A DNA stretch of 64,000 bases from Nannobrachium achirus (GCA_963921795.1 OY997658.1:52300312-52364311); one strand, 5' to 3'. Shown: positions 1-11,285, numbered from the stretch's first letter. Notes: generated by a model from the sequence alone, not told the origin. A program made the numbers and translations.

Positions 1-79
1 AGTAGTTATTGAACACATAATTTCAACTTACATTTTTTATCTCACAATTTTGTAACCTATTTTTCACCCAGTGTCAATT

Positions 80-195
80 GTCTAATGTAATACTGGGCGC
101 TACACTCCCTCTGCCAACCTGGGAATCGAAACCAGGACCTTCTAGCTGTGAGGCGACACATTATCTTAATGCCACGTCTGTTGCGCTCTGATAGG
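80..195 (-). repeat. tRNA-derived SINE fragment
   Basis: Read on the minus strand this contains GTCGCCTCACAGCTAGAAGG followed closely by GGTTTCGATTCCCAGG, which resembles the anticodon arm, T loop and B box of a tRNA-derived SINE head of a kind common in fish. The A box is decayed. Probably an old, inactive insertion; the tail is not delimited. Confidence 0.6.
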
Positions 196-236
196 CTTGC
201 CATTTCCCCCAGAATGCAGCTACTGGTTGGTATCGC

Positions 237-410
237 TTTTTGAGCGGTGGTCACAACGCTCCTATACGTGGCCGTGTGTGTGGGTATGTATGTATGTATG
301 TATGTATGTCTGTATGTCTGTATGCGTGTCTGTAGCCTGCAGTAACCTTTTCTGACCACACAAGTTAAGGGAGGGGCGCTGTTGTTCAGACTCACATTCA
401 CACGCACGCA

Positions 411-459
<49 letters not shown>

Positions 460-494
460 CCTCCACCGCTCAGTTCACACGAGTGTGATTTTTT
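237..494. repeat. Foldback repeat with GAGCGGT ends, copy 1, split by microsatellites
   Basis: The left end reads TTTTGAGCGGT and the right end reads CCACCGCTC followed by GTGTGATTTTTT. The same two ends recur at 62174-62360 and, in reverse, at 3864-5082, which defines a dispersed family of about 190 bp. The middle of this copy is replaced by TATG and AC/ACGC simple repeats. Non-coding, class uncertain. Confidence 0.5.
400..458. repeat. ACGC / AC microsatellite
   Basis: About 30 bp of ACGC units pass into about 28 bp of AC units. Open frames through it (Cys-Val or His-Thr repeats) are artefacts of the repeat. Confidence 0.95.
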
Positions 495-690
495 GTTGTT
501 CTCTAGCTATTTCTGCATGGCCTTTTAGAAAACAATTTGGAATATGTCAGCACTGTGGACAGACTTGGCTTGGCTAAGAAGATGTTAAAGGCTCCAAGCT
601 CTGTTGCACTCTGAGGCAACATGATACCTAATACCTGTAAATACTGTCCTATAACCTGACCCAGGTTTTCCCTCTTTGCAAATGGCTGTC

Positions 691-694
691 AGAG

Positions 695-761
<67 letters not shown>
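691..761. repeat. GA microsatellite
   Basis: About 70 bp of nearly pure GA dinucleotide repeat with a GAGC interruption at each end. Confidence 0.95.
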
Positions 762-764
<3 letters not shown>

Positions 765-1490
765 GCTGCTAAATGCGTATTTGTTGGGAAGCACTCATTT
801 AGTTTCAACAGAGCGCATGGATCACTGCATATTTAAACATTGAATTTTGCAACTCGGTGAGAAGTAAAATGTTTCTGTCATCACTATGAAACTTTCACTT
901 GGCAGTTACTCAACAATGATACAATGTGGCCAATGACTGTCATCAGATTGTTGACTGCCATTCCATGCCATGGGGAGAACCAGCATTAGTGATTAGCATA
1001 GCATTAGTTAAGAAGTCCCACACAAAGTTTAGACAGGGGTTAAGTTTAGTTCAGGCACATGCTAATTTAATAACTTTAGTTGAGGTTGGGCACTGTCAAT
1101 GTAATATAAAGGTTTAGGCGTGGATTATGGTTTATGGTACGGATCTTGGGAGGATGTTCTCAGCTTCAACAGCTTCACCACAACCGGTTTAAGCAATCAT
1201 ATCAAAAACAAACAAACAAACACACAAAAAACAATTAATCCAATACAATATAAATAACCAGTAAGACGCCTATGGGCGACAAGGGCGAGGTCGCGCAGTG
1301 TGGTTGCCCTAACAAGCTCTGTCGAAAACATCTAATCTACTAGCTCTCATTATAGACGTGCCGCCTCTCTTTCTGCATGCATCACAGTCACACAACTCGA
1401 TCGTTGCGGACTGTCTGTTTTGAAAAGTCCAATCAGGGCATGTTTCGCTGTTTGTTCCCTGACGATCAAGCTAGTGAGACACGCTGCAAA
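762..1490. other. No gene seen; repeat scrap at 1257-1320
   Basis: No supported coding sequence. Around 1257-1310 the words GTAAGACGCCTATGGGCGAC and GTGTGGTTGCCCTAAC belong to a short repeat family seen again near 21.6, 22.9, 25.0, 25.4, 32.6 and 54.5 kb. Confidence 0.5.
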
Positions 1491-1492
1491 AC

Positions 1493-1494
<2 letters not shown>

Positions 1495-1562
<68 letters not shown>

Positions 1563-1572
1563 TGTGTGTGTG
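1495..1572. repeat. TG microsatellite
   Basis: Roughly 78 bp of TG repeat with one T interruption near 1560. Confidence 0.95.
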
Positions 1573-1959
1573 CCGTGTGTGCCGTCCGTGCATGCCTTCC
1601 AGTCAGCCATCACTCTCCAGCCAGAGCGAGAGTCAGCTGACAATGTATCCACTATGCAACGCTCAATACACGGCCACAAGCATTTGGAAGTCGCTTGTCT
1701 CCCTTCCAAACGACTGCTGTTTCCTTGGCTTAACAGACGAAAATATGAACTTGAAGCTGGGCTGAATGAATGAGAAGACACCGCTGAGCTCGGGAGGTCG
1801 CAACATTTCGGCAGCACCAAACCGCCTAACTTACACCCCCCCCCCCGAACCGATGAATGACGTCATATCGTAGTCTGGACAGAGCCGAACTGAAATAAAC
1901 TCAGCTCCTTATTAGAGTATGAATCGACCCTTATGGATGGAGAAAGGAAGGTCAAAGTA

Positions 1960-2195
1960 GGTCAGGAGTAGCTTATTGTTGGTATCAGCCGGTAACACAT
2001 GGGAGTCTGTCCCTGTTACAATGCACTAGACCCCTGGGGGATGGATTGCTGAGTGCCACACCTATCATCAGCTCCCAGTACTTGCCGCACCCAAGCCGTG
2101 CTACTCATAGGCATGTTAGCAGTGCCCGGGATCGTACCCATGACCTTTTGGTACAAAGGTGAGAGCTCTACTGACTGACTGAGCTACCCGAACAC
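1960..2195 (-). repeat. tRNA-derived SINE
   Basis: On the minus strand the head (about 2195 to 2115) reads GGGTAGCTCAGTCAGTCAGT, an A-box-like start, then AGAGCTCTCACC, then CATGGGTACGATCCCGGG, a B-box-like T loop. The downstream body (about 2110 to 1960) is unrelated to tRNA, as expected of a SINE. A functional tRNA gene is unlikely: the anticodon stem is irregular and there is no matching acceptor stem. Confidence 0.6.
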
Positions 2196-2199
2196 AAGA

Positions 2200-3860
2200 T
2201 CAGCTGAACTTCTTCTATGCATAAAAACTAACTCAGTGCAGGGAGCAAATAGCATCATCTTATTATAATTGAAAAGCAGTGTGAGGGACACGGGAAAAGT
2301 GGAATGCCATTGATCGCTGCATCTGTATGTTGATATGCTTTTAAAAAATCGGTAGATAATGTCCTATAATTGAGTATTAATTTTCCTGCTTAGTTGAAAG
2401 ATAATTAATTCTCTCCTGAAGATGGTTCAGTATACTCCTGAATATTTGTTAATCCCAATAACACCATAATGAGAGTTTTAAAGTACATCAATTCAGCTCA
2501 AGCATGCTTAATTACGATATTTAATGAAAGTCATAATTGATGAATTGGGAGCTAGCACGGTAATGAATCACTTTCCATGCACATTTGATGCCAATTTCTT
2601 TTTTGGAGAGTGAACAAACCCTAATTACAGTACATGTTAGAGAACGATGCATTAATGTTGAATAAATCCAGGATAATCCCATAGCAATCAATTTAGATTT
2701 GTATGTATTTTCTCTAAAGGTAGCAATGTGCAACAAACACATCCACTGTATGCCCCATAAAGATGTCTATTTATATGCACAGGGCTTTGTCAAACTGTGG
2801 GAGGGGTAATTACTTTATTTACATCTAATCATTTAGACAAACCATTGAACAAGGAGTTAGACTGGCATGGCACACGTAATCTTTTCGCTGTGTCACATCT
2901 TCCTTGCAGACAGTAGTGCTTAGTTTAGCTTAACTGTTTGGTGTCAACAAAATAACCTATTTCGAATTTACAGACTTGCACATTTTCTTATTTTAGTTCC
3001 TACAGTATATTCATCAGTTTTCTGACAATACTGGAAGTGTAATAGAAATCTTTGATTGCTACTTAGGCAAAAGCAATAATATTTTGTCTTCAATTATTTT
3101 AGGTTCAACTGATGCTGTCCTGTAACTGTTATGGACTATTATATCATTTTAAATAAATCATTATATTATTCATTTTATTATTTGGGGCAGTTCACTCAAA
3201 AAACGTAACATATTAGTACGTAAATACAATCAAGCAAAGAAACAAACTTTCAAACTTCACCGACCAGCTGAAAGACCAGCTGTGTGGCACTCCCCTGCTC
3301 TCTGAAGGAATAGGTCAGGGGTGCCAACACTTTTTTGACTTGAGAGTTACTTTTAAAATGACCAGCTCAACATGATCTAAACAAAAACAATGTACTGTAC
3401 CTGAAGGGGCTTTGCAATTGCAGCACTGGCTTTACAAAGACAAAGAAATGGGGAAATAGTGGGGCAAAAGTCTTAGTTTTATGTTTTCGGGTTCTTTGCT
3501 GACTCTTGAAAGCAAAGCATAGGGCGGTTTTCCTTTAGAAGCCATGAAGGTAACTTACAGGTCCTTTTTGATGTCAATCAATCAAGTCACCTTAATTCAA
3601 GTGATGGATGCCAAAAAATAGGGGTTTTGTGATTATATCATTATATTTATATTTATTTATATTTCAGGGGCATGTCATTGTTTACCTGCACAGCCTGTCT
3701 AACCATGTTGCTCACTGATGTTTTATGCAGTCTGTTGATGTTGGTGAAAACGTTGAAAGGACAGTGCAGCATTCTCAGGTAAGCTGGATTCAAACCGTCA
3801 AACAGAATGTGGTCTAATGTGTGTGAAACTGGGCTTGTCCTATACTGTAATGGTTGAATG
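2200..3860. other. AT-rich stretch, no gene seen
   Basis: I see no convincing coding frame, RNA gene, terminal inverted repeat or tandem repeat. Open frames are short and lack recognisable motifs. Confidence 0.4.
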
Positions 3861-3863
3861 CCA

Positions 3864-5082
3864 AAAAAAACACACCCAGTGTGAAGTAGGGCTGACCTTC
3901 GATTACTTTTTTCACAATCGAAGCTTAATCGAAGCTTTCTTTCGAACTTCGAAGCTTCGATGACGGCGACCGGGGGGGGGGGGGGGTAGGGAGCAAAAGT
4001 GGGGGGGGGGGGGGGGGGGTGGTAGGGAGCAAAAGTTTATCGGTTACATAAGTGATAACCGTTAAGGAAATGTGTTTAAAAATGCGCGATTTACACAATT
4101 TTAAAAGGGAAAACACACCAGTTTTTTCCTCATAATAATGCTCCTTATTTTCATTAAATAGTACAACAATACAACGAGGAAGAAGAAGATACGAATGTTT
4201 TCTACATTAAAGAAAGGTGTTTTTGCAGGACAAGTAGGATTGACATAATCACATCACGTCAGTAATGTAACAAAGCGCGGCTGCAACAGCAAACACTGCA
4301 GCGCGACTCGAGCCCTATATAACAAACAGATTAACTCCCAAGTCCCAAGGTGTTGTACACGCTAATGTAATAGTAGATTTTATAGTAAATAATTGCACTG
4401 CACTGTGTCTGAATTAAAGTTCCACACTCATCAACCGAAAGCTGATGGTCAGGCTCAGACAACGTAGCCTACTCTATGCGGGCGCGACTATTGAGCTTGC
4501 AGCAGATCCGATATAAACTTCATCAACACCACGACAACGTAACCCTAGCAAGTTGGGTTTTAAGCTATTTTTTCCTCTTTAAAACAGGATCGACGCTGAC
4601 GGGGTCCGTTTTGTAAAATCCAATTTTCGCTGTTTGTTTCCTTGCGTTGAGTTGTGTGTCTGTCAGCGAGTGGAAGACAGCAAACGCATGCATGGATCAT
4701 GTTACACCGACAATGGTTTGATAACGAAATGTGTGACTGCATCGCATAGTTGCATTGGGTGATGTTACTCAGACATTGGTTTCACACATTTCGGTGCCAA
4801 ACGAGAGGAGGAGGGGGTGACGCTATCACGCTAGAGTGGAGCGAGGCGCATGCAAGCGAAGGCACGCGGCCCCCCCAAAGGACAAACGGCCGCGGCCAAT
4901 TATTCGAATTTATTTTTCAAATTCGAATACCGTGCCTTCGAACGAAGCTTCGAATATTCGATTTTTTTGGGTCAGCCCTAGTGTGAAGTGAGTGGTGCAG
5001 GCTGCTCAACAGCACCGCTGTATGCTCAAGCTCATACAGAGAGACTGTACTCGGTCAAATGTTGGAGCGGTAGGAACCGCTC
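3864..5082 (-). repeat. Foldback repeat with GAGCGGT ends, copy 2, split by a hAT-like element
   Basis: The piece 3864-3886 (A run then CACACCCAGTGTGAAG) and the piece 4981-5082 (GTGTGAAGTGAGTGGTGC to GGAGCGGTAGGAACCGCTC) together match the reverse of the copy at 62174-62360. The element at 3887-4980 sits between them and has duplicated GTGTGAAG. The tip pairs GAGCGGT with ACCGCTC. Confidence 0.6.
3887..4980. mobile_element. hAT-like non-autonomous DNA transposon with 8-bp TSD
   Basis: The ends are perfect inverted copies, TAGGGCTGACC on the left and GGTCAGCCCTA on the right. Both sides are flanked by GTGTGAAG (3879-3886 and 4981-4988). An 8-bp target duplication with short TIRs is the hAT pattern. 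Subterminal sequence is rich in TTCGAA/GAAGCTTCGA words at both ends. Two G runs (3972-3986, 4002-4019) lie near the left end. No transposase frame is visible, so it would need a helper. Confidence 0.85.
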
Positions 5083-5236
5083 AAAAATACTTGCGGCTTA
5101 CGGTAAAGAAAAAAAAATGAATCATGGAAAATGTCATCCTGTGACAGTCAATTTAATCTGAATGGTGAAAAATAAGATAAGCATTACATCATTTTAAAAT
5201 GACTTCATTGCACATGTACAATGAAATTTAAATGTG

Positions 5237-5606
5237 TCACAGTTCCAACTGAGATTTCCAGAGTTCCTTATCCTGAGCAACCTTATCCACCTCCTCTGGG
5301 GGGATCCCCAGGCGTTCCCAGGCCAGTGTGGAGATGTAATCCTTCCATCTGGTCTTTGGTCTGCCACAGGGTCTCCCCCCAGTGGAACGTGCATCAAGGA
5401 CCTCCCTAGGGAGACGCTCGGGAGGCATCCATACTAGATGCCCAAACCACCTAAGCTGGCTCCTTTCCAAGCGAAGGAGCAGCGGTTCTACTCAAAGTCT
5501 CTCTCGGATGTCTGAACTTCTCACCCTATCTCTAAGGGAGATGCCAGCCACCCATCTGAGAAAACTCATTTTGGCCGCTTGTATCCGCAAACCTATTCTT
5601 TCGGTC
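5237..5606 (-). pseudogene. Non-LTR retrotransposon, C-terminal end of reverse transcriptase ORF, decayed
   Basis: Minus-strand translation gives a block with RIQAAKMSFLRWVAGISL, then RSQLRWFGHLVWMP, GRPKTRWKDYIS and AWERLGIPPEE. The RWFGHL...RPKTRW arrangement is typical of the region after the reverse transcriptase domain of fish LINEs. An in-frame TGA lies between ERL and VEPLLL. Endonuclease and RT motifs are absent, so this is a short relic. The clade is not assigned. Confidence 0.85.
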
Positions 5607-5816
5607 ATGACCCACACGTTTATTTTATTGCATTTTTTTAAGAATTACATGTTGTTTTAAAGGAGTTTTTATGTTACATGTTACACCACATATCCCTAAT
5701 AGTGTTTTGATGTTGCACATAGTCTGAGGCAAATTATTAAATCACATCAAAGATGAATGCAGGACATTTTGATCACATTGATACTGTACATGAAATACAT
5801 TTTAGCGCCTTTCTTG

Positions 5817-6007
5817 TCTTTCCGACCCTTCAAAGCACTTTATAATGTATTTCACATTGAGTCATTCACACACAGATAACGGAGGCAACCACTGGGCAAC
5901 TGCTAGGCAACTGCTCATCGGGAGCAGTTAGGGGACACGTCAAACACGCAGGCATGAGGAGCCGGGGATCGAACCTGGAACATTCCGCTGCTGCATGCCC
6001 GCTACAA
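5817..6007 (-). repeat. SINE-like repeat with B-box GGTTCGATCC
   Basis: On the minus strand GGTTCGATCCCCGGCTCC lies upstream of a conserved body that includes the reverse of CTGCTCATCGGGAGCAGTTA. The opposite-strand piece at 28945-29005 (AAGACACTGAACCCCTAACT) looks like the same dispersed fish family. The head is cut at about 6007 by the next element. Confidence 0.5.
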
Positions 6008-6268
6008 CAGTGGTTTCCCCCACAGTTTGACATGCATTAGGCTACAGACCCCCATTTAATGGAATCTCTATCTCTGAGAAGCCGATTTTTATTGTAAAAT
6101 CAATTTTAACTGGTCCATTTGGTAACATTTGTACACTCTCTTAGTTACATTCCCATAAGGGTCCATTTGGTTCCTAACCATCATTTAGCTGGGGACCCCC
6201 TGGAACTCACTCGAGGATCCCTTTGGGTCCCCTGACCCCACTTCGCGAACCAATGTCCTAAGACACTG
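6008..6268. mobile_element. Possible hAT-like MITE
   Basis: It starts CAGTGGTTTCCCCC and ends AGACACTG, and the interior has the CCCCTGG/GGGTCCCC words common in hAT-derived MITEs. The flanking octamers do not match, so the boundaries and class are uncertain. Confidence 0.4.
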
Positions 6269-6778
6269 CATACATTCCCACGAGGTTTAAAGGGAAACTG
6301 AGTTTTAAAAGATGTCAGTGTCAACTGCATGCTTTTCAAATCACAGTGTGGTGTCCTGTGCACAGCTGGAATACTATGAGAGGTAATCACTCATATACAC
6401 ACTTATAGTTATTTACTGACAGTGTTGCTAAATTAGCCACAGATTATTTAATTAATATTGTAATAACACAGTTCAAGCAAGAAAAAAAAATACTATTACA
6501 TAAGGAATCCATGCAAACTATTATGGTCTTTTCATGACGAACTAGAACTGTTTTAATGGATCTGTAATGGTTGATGTGCAGGCAAAACGCAGACTGATTA
6601 ACCCAAATTAAACAATTTACTAATTGCCATATGCCACAATATAAAAACAAAAGCGACATTCGGAGCACAATCAAATTGACATCCTCCACCTGGCAAGAAA
6701 GCCACCTCTCCATCTGTCTGAAGCGGGTGGCCTATTTGACCCACATAAAAGACTGGGGAATAGGGCAAGAGCTTGGTG
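6269..6778. other. No gene seen
   Basis: AT-rich with no supported coding region or recognised repeat. Confidence 0.4.
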
Positions 6779-6779
6779 T

Positions 6780-6829
<50 letters not shown>

Positions 6830-6841
6830 GTGCGTCCGTGC

Positions 6842-6890
<49 letters not shown>

Positions 6891-6932
6891 GTGCGTCCGT
6901 GCGTGTGTGAGTGTGTGTGTGGGTGTGTGTGT

Positions 6933-6963
<31 letters not shown>

Positions 6964-6970
6964 GGGGGGG
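6780..6970. repeat. Compound TG microsatellite with long G run
   Basis: Two long TG blocks are separated by nearly identical CCGTGCGTCCGTGCG interruptions, then a third TG block runs directly into a G run of about 22 bases (6948-6970). The repeated interruption suggests internal duplication of the microsatellite. Confidence 0.9.
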
Positions 6971-7142
6971 CTGGGGGTGGTTGGTTGCTGAGGTCGAAAC
7001 ACTGCTAAAGAAGTGCCAGTGCCAGACAGCTGAGGCCCAGTTTGGCACCAATCGGAGCCTCGCTGAGAAGTTCACAGATGGCCGACCTCAGGGTGCAAGG
7101 TAAACAAAGTGCTGCTGCTCTTTTCTCTGACATACCCCGTGT

Positions 7143-7162
7143 CCCCCCCCCCCCCCCCCCCC
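7143..7162. repeat. C homopolymer
   Basis: About 20 consecutive C bases about 170 bp after the G run of the preceding microsatellite, so the two could pair. Confidence 0.9.
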
Positions 7163-7164
7163 AA

Positions 7165-7439
7165 CCTGCCAGGAACCCCAGATTGGTCAATAAAATGCCA
7201 CTGTGAAGGAATAATGGCGTGCACCACCACCCAAATGACCTGACCACATCACGCTACATGCTCCACACATGCTTTGGCACCACAGCCAGTTTCAAGGGGT
7301 TGTAGGCTAAGGCTACACAGTAAAAATCCACACAGTTCATTTAACAGACAGTTTAACCCTGATATACGGGTCAATGTTTACACTCTCGAATTTAAACGAC
7401 TTCCTGGGTATGTTACTACACGTGCGTGCATGTGACCGT
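7165..7439. other. No gene seen
   Basis: Unique-looking sequence between the C run and the LINE relic, with nothing recognised in it. Confidence 0.3.
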
Positions 7440-7524
7440 GCTTGCAAGTGTGTGTTAGAGAGAGATTTTGAGGCCAACTCGGGTACCAACAGAAGTTCTC
7501 AGATGACTCGTCCATAGCTGCATC

Positions 7525-7839
7525 CAGAGGTGGAAAAAGTACCCACATTTTGTACTTAAGTAGCGTTGCGATGCGACACGTTGTGAGCTTGTAGATCGGC
7601 TATTTTCAAAAAGCCTAGGTATGAAATAGGGCTAAAGTGGTTCATGTATGTTCTATAATATTATAATTTATGTCTACAAAGTAACTAGTAACTAAAGTTT
7701 TAAAATAATTGTAGTGGAGTAAAAGTAAAATATTTGGGTCCAAGATGTCGTGGAGTAGAAGTAAAAGTATTGGAAATTGGAAATACTCAAGTAAAGTACA
7801 ATTTACTCAAAAGTGTACTTAGTTTACTTTACACCACTG
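7525..7839 (-). mobile_element. hAT-like MITE, ACTTTTACTT family (family A)
   Basis: It starts CAGAGGTGGAAAAAGTA and ends TTTACACCACTG, flanked on both sides by GCTGCATC (7517-7524 and 7840-7847), a perfect 8-bp duplication. The interior is rich in AAGTAAAAGTA words, and a half copy of the palindrome lies at 7563-7610. It has the same layout as the copies at 28342-28674 and 49323-50182. Confidence 0.9.
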
Positions 7840-8078
7840 GCTGCATCACAGATGACAATGAAGAGGCGTAGTAAAGAGCCCTGGTGGAGTTCTTGGGTGG
7901 TGTGACAACAACCACCTCCAGCTCAATATCAAAGAGCTGGTTGTGGATTACCAGTGGACCAACAATTTGACACCAATTCCCATCAACAAGGAGATAAGGT
8001 GGAGATGGTGGACACCGGGGAGTTCCTGGGAATACATATGAATAATAAACTGGACTGGAACGCTGAGGCCCTCTACAG

Positions 8079-9960
8079 CAGTGGTTCCTCAAACTTTTAG
8101 CTTGTGACCCAAAAGAGAAATTAGACGTTTGCCCGGTACCCAAACTAGTGAAAATACGTGTCGCGTCGCTTCGCGCCGCGTTGTGAGGGTCGATGTTTCG
8201 ATGTGCTGTTGTTTTGAGCGGCCAGTAGTCTGAGGCTAACCTGCCGTGATGGGTGAAAGCTAACCTGCCGATGCTGGTGAACGCTAACCTGTAAACCTTA
8301 ACTCTAACCTTTACCCTAACCCTAACCGAAGTACTGGGGATTTGAAACAGTGGGACATCGAAATATCGAGAATTTAGCTGTTGTGAGTGACCCATAAAAA
8401 TGGGTCCGTGGGGACCGTGACCCATACATGGGTGCCGACCCAGTGCAGTGATGTTAATAGGTTTTCAAAGTAATGGGTCCCGGGACCCACAGGTGGTCAT
8501 TCGAATGAGTCCCAGAAAAAAATTATGGGTCCCCAATTTGGGTCCCCATTTTATTTATTTTTTTGCATTGTGAGCTTTTAGATCGGCTATTTATATTTGC
8601 CTCTATCTTATATTATTTTACAATTAGGCTAATGTTTGGACATTTTTGATAGTATAGTTTTAGCTTGTTGATTACTTTGGTGCAATAATGGTCTTTTTTT
8701 TTCTTTTCTTGGGGTAATAAAAAGGTAACTTATAAGTACAATTTAAGGTACTTTTACTTTACTGGAGTATTTCCAATTTTCATTACTTTTACTTCTACTC
8801 CACTACATCTCAGAGGCAAATATTGTACTTATTCCACTACAATTATTTGAAAACTTTACTAGTTACTTTGAAAAGTATAGCCTACATAACCACTTCAGCC
8901 ATGGCTATTTTCAAAGGATATTATTTGGTAACATGTGATACAGAATAATTGTGCATAATGAGTACTTTTACTTTTAGTCCTAAAGTGTAGCCTATACTTT
9001 TACTCAAGTACATTTTGAATTCCGGACTTTAACTTGCAGTAGAAGATACTTTTACTTAAGTAAAACATTTGAGTATACTTCTGTGTATGGAGACCACTCG
9101 ACGTAATACTATGAGAAAGTGGAGCGCTCCGGAGAACGGCTGTTGTAAATCACAGATAATTAGTTTCTCCGCTTTGAAAATCAGACGTCTTTTTATGACT
9201 TAATGAGTTTATGACCCTCTGCCAGCCTCACTGACTGTGCCTCAGAAGAGCAGCCACGGCAGTAGCTTTAGCATGTAGCTAAACGTAGCAGCATCACATC
9301 AGAGTGACAGAGAGAGCACGTTCATGCTGCTGCAGTGCAGAGTGCGGTGGCTCCGCTGCATGCAGAAAGAGACAGACAGACGGCAGGCAGTTTCTGGCGA
9401 GGATATTAATGAAACGAAATGCTGTTTGCGACACGTTCATTCCGCGGGGACCCTGACCGCGTCGCTGTTGTTTTGCCAGTGTAGAGACGTCACGTTTCTG
9501 CGCCGTCAGTTGCACACGTTCTGTGGGGGAACCCTTTTTGATGTATCACCTAACATGCTGTGCCACTATGGTCAGAGAGCAGCCCGGTGCTACGCTAAAA
9601 CTCAGGCACCCATTGAATTCTGTGACCATCTACGGGCGCACAGAATGGCGTCGGTGGACGATAGAACGCACTGTTGTTAGTTCTATCGTCTGTTTTAAGA
9701 CTTTCTACGCGGATTTCATTTGTGTTAACGTAGGGTAAAGTAGCATGCCTTCACCCATGAATAATGGTGGCGTCTGTGGACTTTTTAAAATATTTTTTTT
9801 TTCGCGACGTGGTAAATTATTTTAACGTGGACTCCAATGGAGGCGATGCGTCCGTGGGACCCCAGGGCAATGACGTGAATGCGTCTCTAGGCAACGTGAA
9901 TGCGTCAGAGACGCGGGACGCGCACGTAATGATGTCACTGCCAGTGTTTGGGAAACACTG
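8079..9960. mobile_element. hAT-like non-autonomous element, 1.9 kb, with 8-bp TSD
   Basis: It starts CAGTGGTTCCTCAAAC and ends GTTTGGGAAACACTG, flanked by CTCTACAG on both sides (8071-8078 and 9961-9968). The ends resemble the CAGTGNTTCTCAA termini of hAT elements. The interior holds a GGGTCC-rich block (8400-8550), a partial family A element (8720-9085) and a GC-rich segment (9100-9940) with no recognisable transposase. Confidence 0.85.
8720..9085 (+). mobile_element. Partial family A hAT-like MITE nested in the larger element
   Basis: AAGGTAACTTATAAGTAC, TGGAGTATTTCCAATTTTC and TTTTACTCAAGTACATTTTG match the body of the copy at 49323-50182 in the same orientation. The terminal CAGTGGTG and CACCACTG are lost, and the central palindrome is reduced to TGGCTATTTTCAAAGG. 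Confidence 0.65.
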
Positions 9961-10439
9961 CTCTACAGGAAGGAACAGAGCAAGCTGTTCTTCCTGAGGA
10001 GGCTCAGGTCCGTATGTGTGCAAACAGCTGCTATGCAGATGTTCTACCGGTCTACAGGTGTATTAGCCAGTTTCCTCTTCTGTCCCATTTTGTTGGAGGG
10101 TAACATCAACTCAAGGGATGCCAACAATCGACTCTTATCTGTTCAGGGATTTCACTCTTATTGTTGTGTGTACGATTCTCCGTATTATTCATAGATCTCC
10201 ACCAGGCCAAAAGCTGGGGTGGAGATTACGTGTACTGTATCAATCTGCAGAGCGCCTCTTTCTAGTTCTTGTTGTGTTTGGATATAATATATCGTTGTTG
10301 TCGGGTGGAAACCTAGCTTGTATGTCCAAAAAAGTTCTTTTGTATTTATCATTTTAAACATGATTTAAACTATTGTGAAAATAGCATAGCACAACGCCTC
10401 TGCTTGTAGATCTCATTAATGAAGCAACAATTTCGCCAA

Positions 10440-10886
10440 AGACAGATCTTGCTTCCACCACTTCTCAAGCTATCTTCATATAGTTGGTCCTCACTAATAT
10501 TCAAGATAGAATAACAAAAAAAAAAAAATCTACTCGGTCTGTGTCTCTTAGGAGAGCTGTGGGCAGTTCAAAAACCCATCTGCCAGTGACATCATCGCTC
10601 GGCTTTTTTTAAACAAGATAAAAAAAAAGAAGAATATTTAGCTTCTTATTATCATGAGAACAATGGCTTCCATTATAACATTGCAACTTTTCAGGAATAG
10701 AAAGCCTGCCGTTTCCATTAGCTTGGATTCCCCGTCGATGATGTCCCTGGCAGACGGGTTTCTGAACTGCGCACAGCCCTCCTATGAGACACAGACCGAG
10801 TAGGAAAAAAAGTGCTATTTTATCATGACATTAGTGAGGACCAATTATATGAAGATAGGTTGAAAAGGGGTGAAGTTGTCCTTTAA
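10440..10886. mobile_element. Inverted-repeat element (MITE-like)
   Basis: ATCTTCATATAGTTGGTCC and TCTACTCGGTCTGTGTCTC on the left recur inverted on the right as GAGACACAGACCGAGTAG and GGACCAATTATATGAAGAT. The arms are about 110 bp and the right end is TCCTTTAA. The outermost left end is degenerate. No coding capacity. Confidence 0.6.
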
Positions 10887-10969
10887 TTTTTAATGCAGTT
10901 AATAGCTATAGCCAGATTCTGACTGTATTATTCTCATTGTCAAACATTACAAAATGATTGTAAGCTATA

Positions 10970-11285
10970 TTTGTGTCCCAGCACCCCCAGCAGCTAGTCA
11001 TCTCGGGGACTGTCATTATTCCCTGTAGCCAAAATGATTTTTTTTTTTTTTTTTGCTCTTTTTTTTTTTATGCCACAACAGCATCTCATAATATCTAGGC
11101 TACATTTCACTTAAACGCCAGAGCTTAACTCTGCATGTAAATAAGACTTTTTTTAATTAATGTGAGAGATCGGTACATAATTCTGTTAGTCCTCCCAGTT
11201 TATATTAGCTAAAATGCTAACTAGCCAGCCTTTGTTAGCCGTTTGTAGCCAAATGCGGTAATATCGGGACTCCATTACTTAGCGA
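10970..11285 (+). repeat. Copy of the central part of the TTAA element at 13750-14474
   Basis: The block GGCTACATTTCACTTAAACG through GAGAGATCGGTACATAATTC to AGCCAAATGCGGTAATAT is nearly identical to 13975-14148. Its flanks differ, so this is a dispersed copy rather than a local tandem duplication. Confidence 0.7.

Larger units (their letters stand above)
7440..10132 (+). pseudogene. LINE reverse-transcriptase relic split by two hAT-like insertions
   Basis: Three pieces can be read through. 7485-7524 encodes QQKFSDDSSIAA, which carries the FSDD form of the RT catalytic aspartate motif. 7840-8078 encodes TDDNEEA and, after frameshifts, EFLGIHMNNKLDWNAEALY. 9961-10132 continues with SKLFFLRRLRSVCVQTA and then GGNINSRDANNRL. 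This is the order seen downstream of the active site in fish LINEs. Stops and frameshifts show it is dead. The gaps are exactly the elements at 7525-7839 and 8079-9960. Confidence 0.75.

Noticed and set aside
1960..2195. Functional tRNA gene
   Set aside because: A and B boxes are recognisable but the acceptor stem and anticodon arm do not fold well and a non-tRNA body follows, so it is called a SINE. The same applies at 80-195 and 5817-6007.
8297..8328. Telomere-like CCCTAACCCTAACC
   Set aside because: Only about two perfect hexamers in decayed context; too short for an interstitial telomere claim. The similar CTAACC words at 30063-30090 are equally short.
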